DNA from: Deltaproteobacteria bacterium
GTDB lineage: Bacteria > Myxococcota > Kuafuiibacteriia > Kuafuiibacteriales > Kuafuiibacteriaceae
Reading direction: 5' to 3'
Assembly (NCBI GenBank): GCA_016703535.1
Contig: JADJBV010000001.1
Span: 1,736,001 to 1,800,000 of the forward strand
DNA length: 64,000 nucleotides
Shown here: piece by piece, positions 62,941 through 64,000 of the stretch
Layout: every line of letters starts with the position of its first letter
Position numbering within the stretch: position 1 is the stretch's first letter
Notes under the pieces: model-generated
What the model saw: the letters and a program-made list of their open reading frames with translations, nothing else
Database searches by the model: none
Told to the model about the DNA's origin: nothing
Program-made: the position numbers and the translations under genes

Positions 62941-63278
62941 GACTTCTTGACCCGATCGATGCGGCTCGCCAACTCGGCCATCTCTTTGGCCATCTCGGCT
63001 TGTTTCCGGGCGATGTAGATCAGGTAGCCGAACATCCCGGCGAAGAAGACCGCGTAAGCGGCCACCACCAGCTGGTTGGCATCGACCTTTTCGGTGTCAG
63101 GAGCCCCGGCGACCCGCTCGAAGCCCGGGGGTGGGGCCGGTGGAGGCGGAGCGGCCGGCGGGGGCGCCGCGGTGGTCGAGGTGCCGGCGGCGAGGGCCAA
63201 AGCCGGCCAGCCCAGGGCCACAGCGAGCCCCAAAAAGGCCAGGTAACGACGAAGGTGGATCACAGCAGCGCTCATCAT
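62937..63278 (-). CDS. ccmD: CcmD-family cytochrome c maturation protein
   Basis: ATG 63278 (MMSAAVIHLRRYLAFLGLAV) was preferred over a TTG at 63290 because a GAGGAG ribosome-binding site lies 12 bases before it and abuts the TTG. The 113-residue protein has a signal-like segment, a Pro/Ala-rich linker, one membrane helix (VVAAYAVFFAGMFGYLIYIA) and the charged helix RKQAEMAKEMAELASRIDRV. These are typical of the longer deltaproteobacterial CcmD type. It follows ccmC by 16 bases and should help hold CcmC with the heme chaperone. Confidence 0.8.
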   Translation of the reverse strand: MMSAAVIHLRRYLAFLGLAVALGWPALALAAGTSTTAAPPPAAPPPPAPPPGFERVAGAPDTEKVDANQLVVAAYAVFFAGMFGYLIYIARKQAEMAKEMAELASRIDRVKKS

Positions 63279-63294
63279 GGCGGTTTTCAACTCC

Positions 63295-64000
63295 TCAATC
63301 CAGGCCAGCTTCGGTGCTCTTGATCGCCAAGCGATCGAGGGCGGTCCGCAGCTTCCCCATCCGCAGGCGGGCCCACAACATGGCGAAGTAGGCCAAGTGG
63401 AAAGACAGGACCGACAACCAAAAGACCTGCTTCATCTCCACCTGCAAGGTCGCCACCAGCTTGGGCGGGTGGGTGCCGCGCCAGAGGTCCACTGAAACCC
63501 AGACGAAGAGAGCGTTGACCACCGCCAAGATCGAGAGCCCGGCGGCGATGGTCTTGGCCGAAGGGCCAGCGTAGGCCCGGACGATCTTGCAGGCGACCAA
63601 GGTCAAGACCATCACCAAAAACGAGGTCAGGCGCGCGTCCCAGACCCAATACACACCCCAGGCTTTGCGGCCCCATAGGGGCCCCGAGATCATCACCAAG
63701 GTGCCGAACAAGATCGCCAACTCCACGCCGGCGTCCGAGAGCCGATCGTAGCGATCCTTCTTGGTGGCCAGATAGGCGATGCTGCCGAAGGCCATCAGCG
63801 GCGCCGACCACAAGGTCATCCAGGCGCAAGGCACGTGGAAGTAGAAGATCTTCTGGACGAAGCCCATCACCTTTTCGGTGGGCGCGTAGAAGAAGACCAT
63901 CCAGGCCGAGACGCCCATCAACACCGCGGCCACCACCGACAAGGTGATGAGCAACGGCGGCGTCTTGAGGCCGTCCTTTTGATCGAAGAGCTCGAGGTTG
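63295..64000 (-). CDS. ccmC: Heme exporter/handling protein CcmC (5' end beyond right edge)
   Basis: At least 234 residues are visible, with the start beyond the window; the upstream frame continues as NLELFDQKDGLKTPPLLITL. The CcmC tryptophan-rich heme-binding motif is WGVYWVWDARLTS, preceded by KIFYFHVPCAWMTLWSAP with the conserved His. Six helices are expected; the last (FWLSVLSFHLAYFAMLWARL) carries the second His. CcmC delivers heme to CcmE in System I cytochrome c maturation. The coding frame is intact to the edge. Confidence 0.95.
   Translation of the reverse strand, partial: NLELFDQKDGLKTPPLLITLSVVAAVLMGVSAWMVFFYAPTEKVMGFVQKIFYFHVPCAWMTLWSAPLMAFGSIAYLATKKDRYDRLSDAGVELAILFGTLVMISGPLWGRKAWGVYWVWDARLTSFLVMVLTLVACKIVRAYAGPSAKTIAAGLSILAVVNALFVWVSVDLWRGTHPPKLVATLQVEMKQVFWLSVLSFHLAYFAMLWARLRMGKLRTALDRLAIKSTEAGLD

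Overview
The window is GC-rich chromosomal DNA from a Gram-negative bacterium, most likely a member of the Myxococcota (former Deltaproteobacteria). Supporting signs are a secreted hydrolase with a MYXO-CTERM-like C-terminus, many lipoprotein signals, a eukaryotic-type Ser/Thr kinase, PilZ and EAL (c-di-GMP) proteins, an XRE/IrrE-type acetate regulator and several multiheme cytochromes c. The genus cannot be fixed from the sequence. I see no phage, plasmid, CRISPR array or intact insertion sequence. The unusual non-coding DNA consists of two repeat-rich intergenic regions.

Layout. 1-1.0 kb: start of a UvrD-like helicase gene running off the left edge, a small gene and tRNA-Ala(CGC). 1.1-4.6 kb: a membrane TPR protein (frameshifted as given), a membrane-anchored degenerate Mrr-like protein and thioredoxin. 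4.6-10.1 kb: a tetrapyrrole operon, hemX-hemA-hemC-hemD-hemB, flanked by two small genes. 10-14 kb: a SixA-like phosphatase, Lgt, a PlsC acyltransferase and a Ser/Thr kinase (frameshifted). 14-18.5 kb: a GMC oxidoreductase with its small partner, an SDR, uridine kinase and an EAL phosphodiesterase. 18.5-25.1 kb: an AddAB-like helicase-nuclease pair. 25-35.7 kb: envelope proteins, a deoxynucleoside kinase, an M61 peptidase, an SDR, an ICMT-like protein, two paralogous outer-membrane barrels (one with OmpA), an esterase lipoprotein and a CPBP protease. 35.7-36.3 kb: tandem repeats. 36.3-40.8 kb: the glyoxylate shunt (aceB-aceA) divergent from its probable regulator. 40.8-50.6 kb: PilZ protein, MYXO-CTERM hydrolase, NDH-2, MFS exporter, lipoprotein, transketolase and Xaa-Pro aminopeptidase. 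50.6-59.1 kb: a porin plus a 13-heme cytochrome, a repeat-rich gap, rhomboid protease, an acyl-CoA-reductase-like SDR, CoaE, a tetraheme cytochrome, ResB and a 9-motif cytochrome lipoprotein. 59.2-64 kb: an ABC-2 exporter with membrane fusion protein and TetR regulator, then the cytochrome-c maturation genes ccmD and ccmC.

How the parts fit. Heme synthesis (hem operon), heme handling and cytochrome maturation (HemX, ResB, CcmC, CcmD) and three multiheme cytochromes make this a region devoted largely to c-type cytochrome electron transfer. The porin plus 13-heme pair is the most interesting candidate system, as a possible electron conduit through the outer membrane. The glyoxylate shunt with a RamB/ScfR-like regulator indicates growth on acetate or fatty acids. 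Genes are tightly packed, with many ATGA start/stop overlaps and several convergent 3' overlaps. Two genes carry single-base frameshifts at homopolymer-like sites, which look more like consensus errors than biology.
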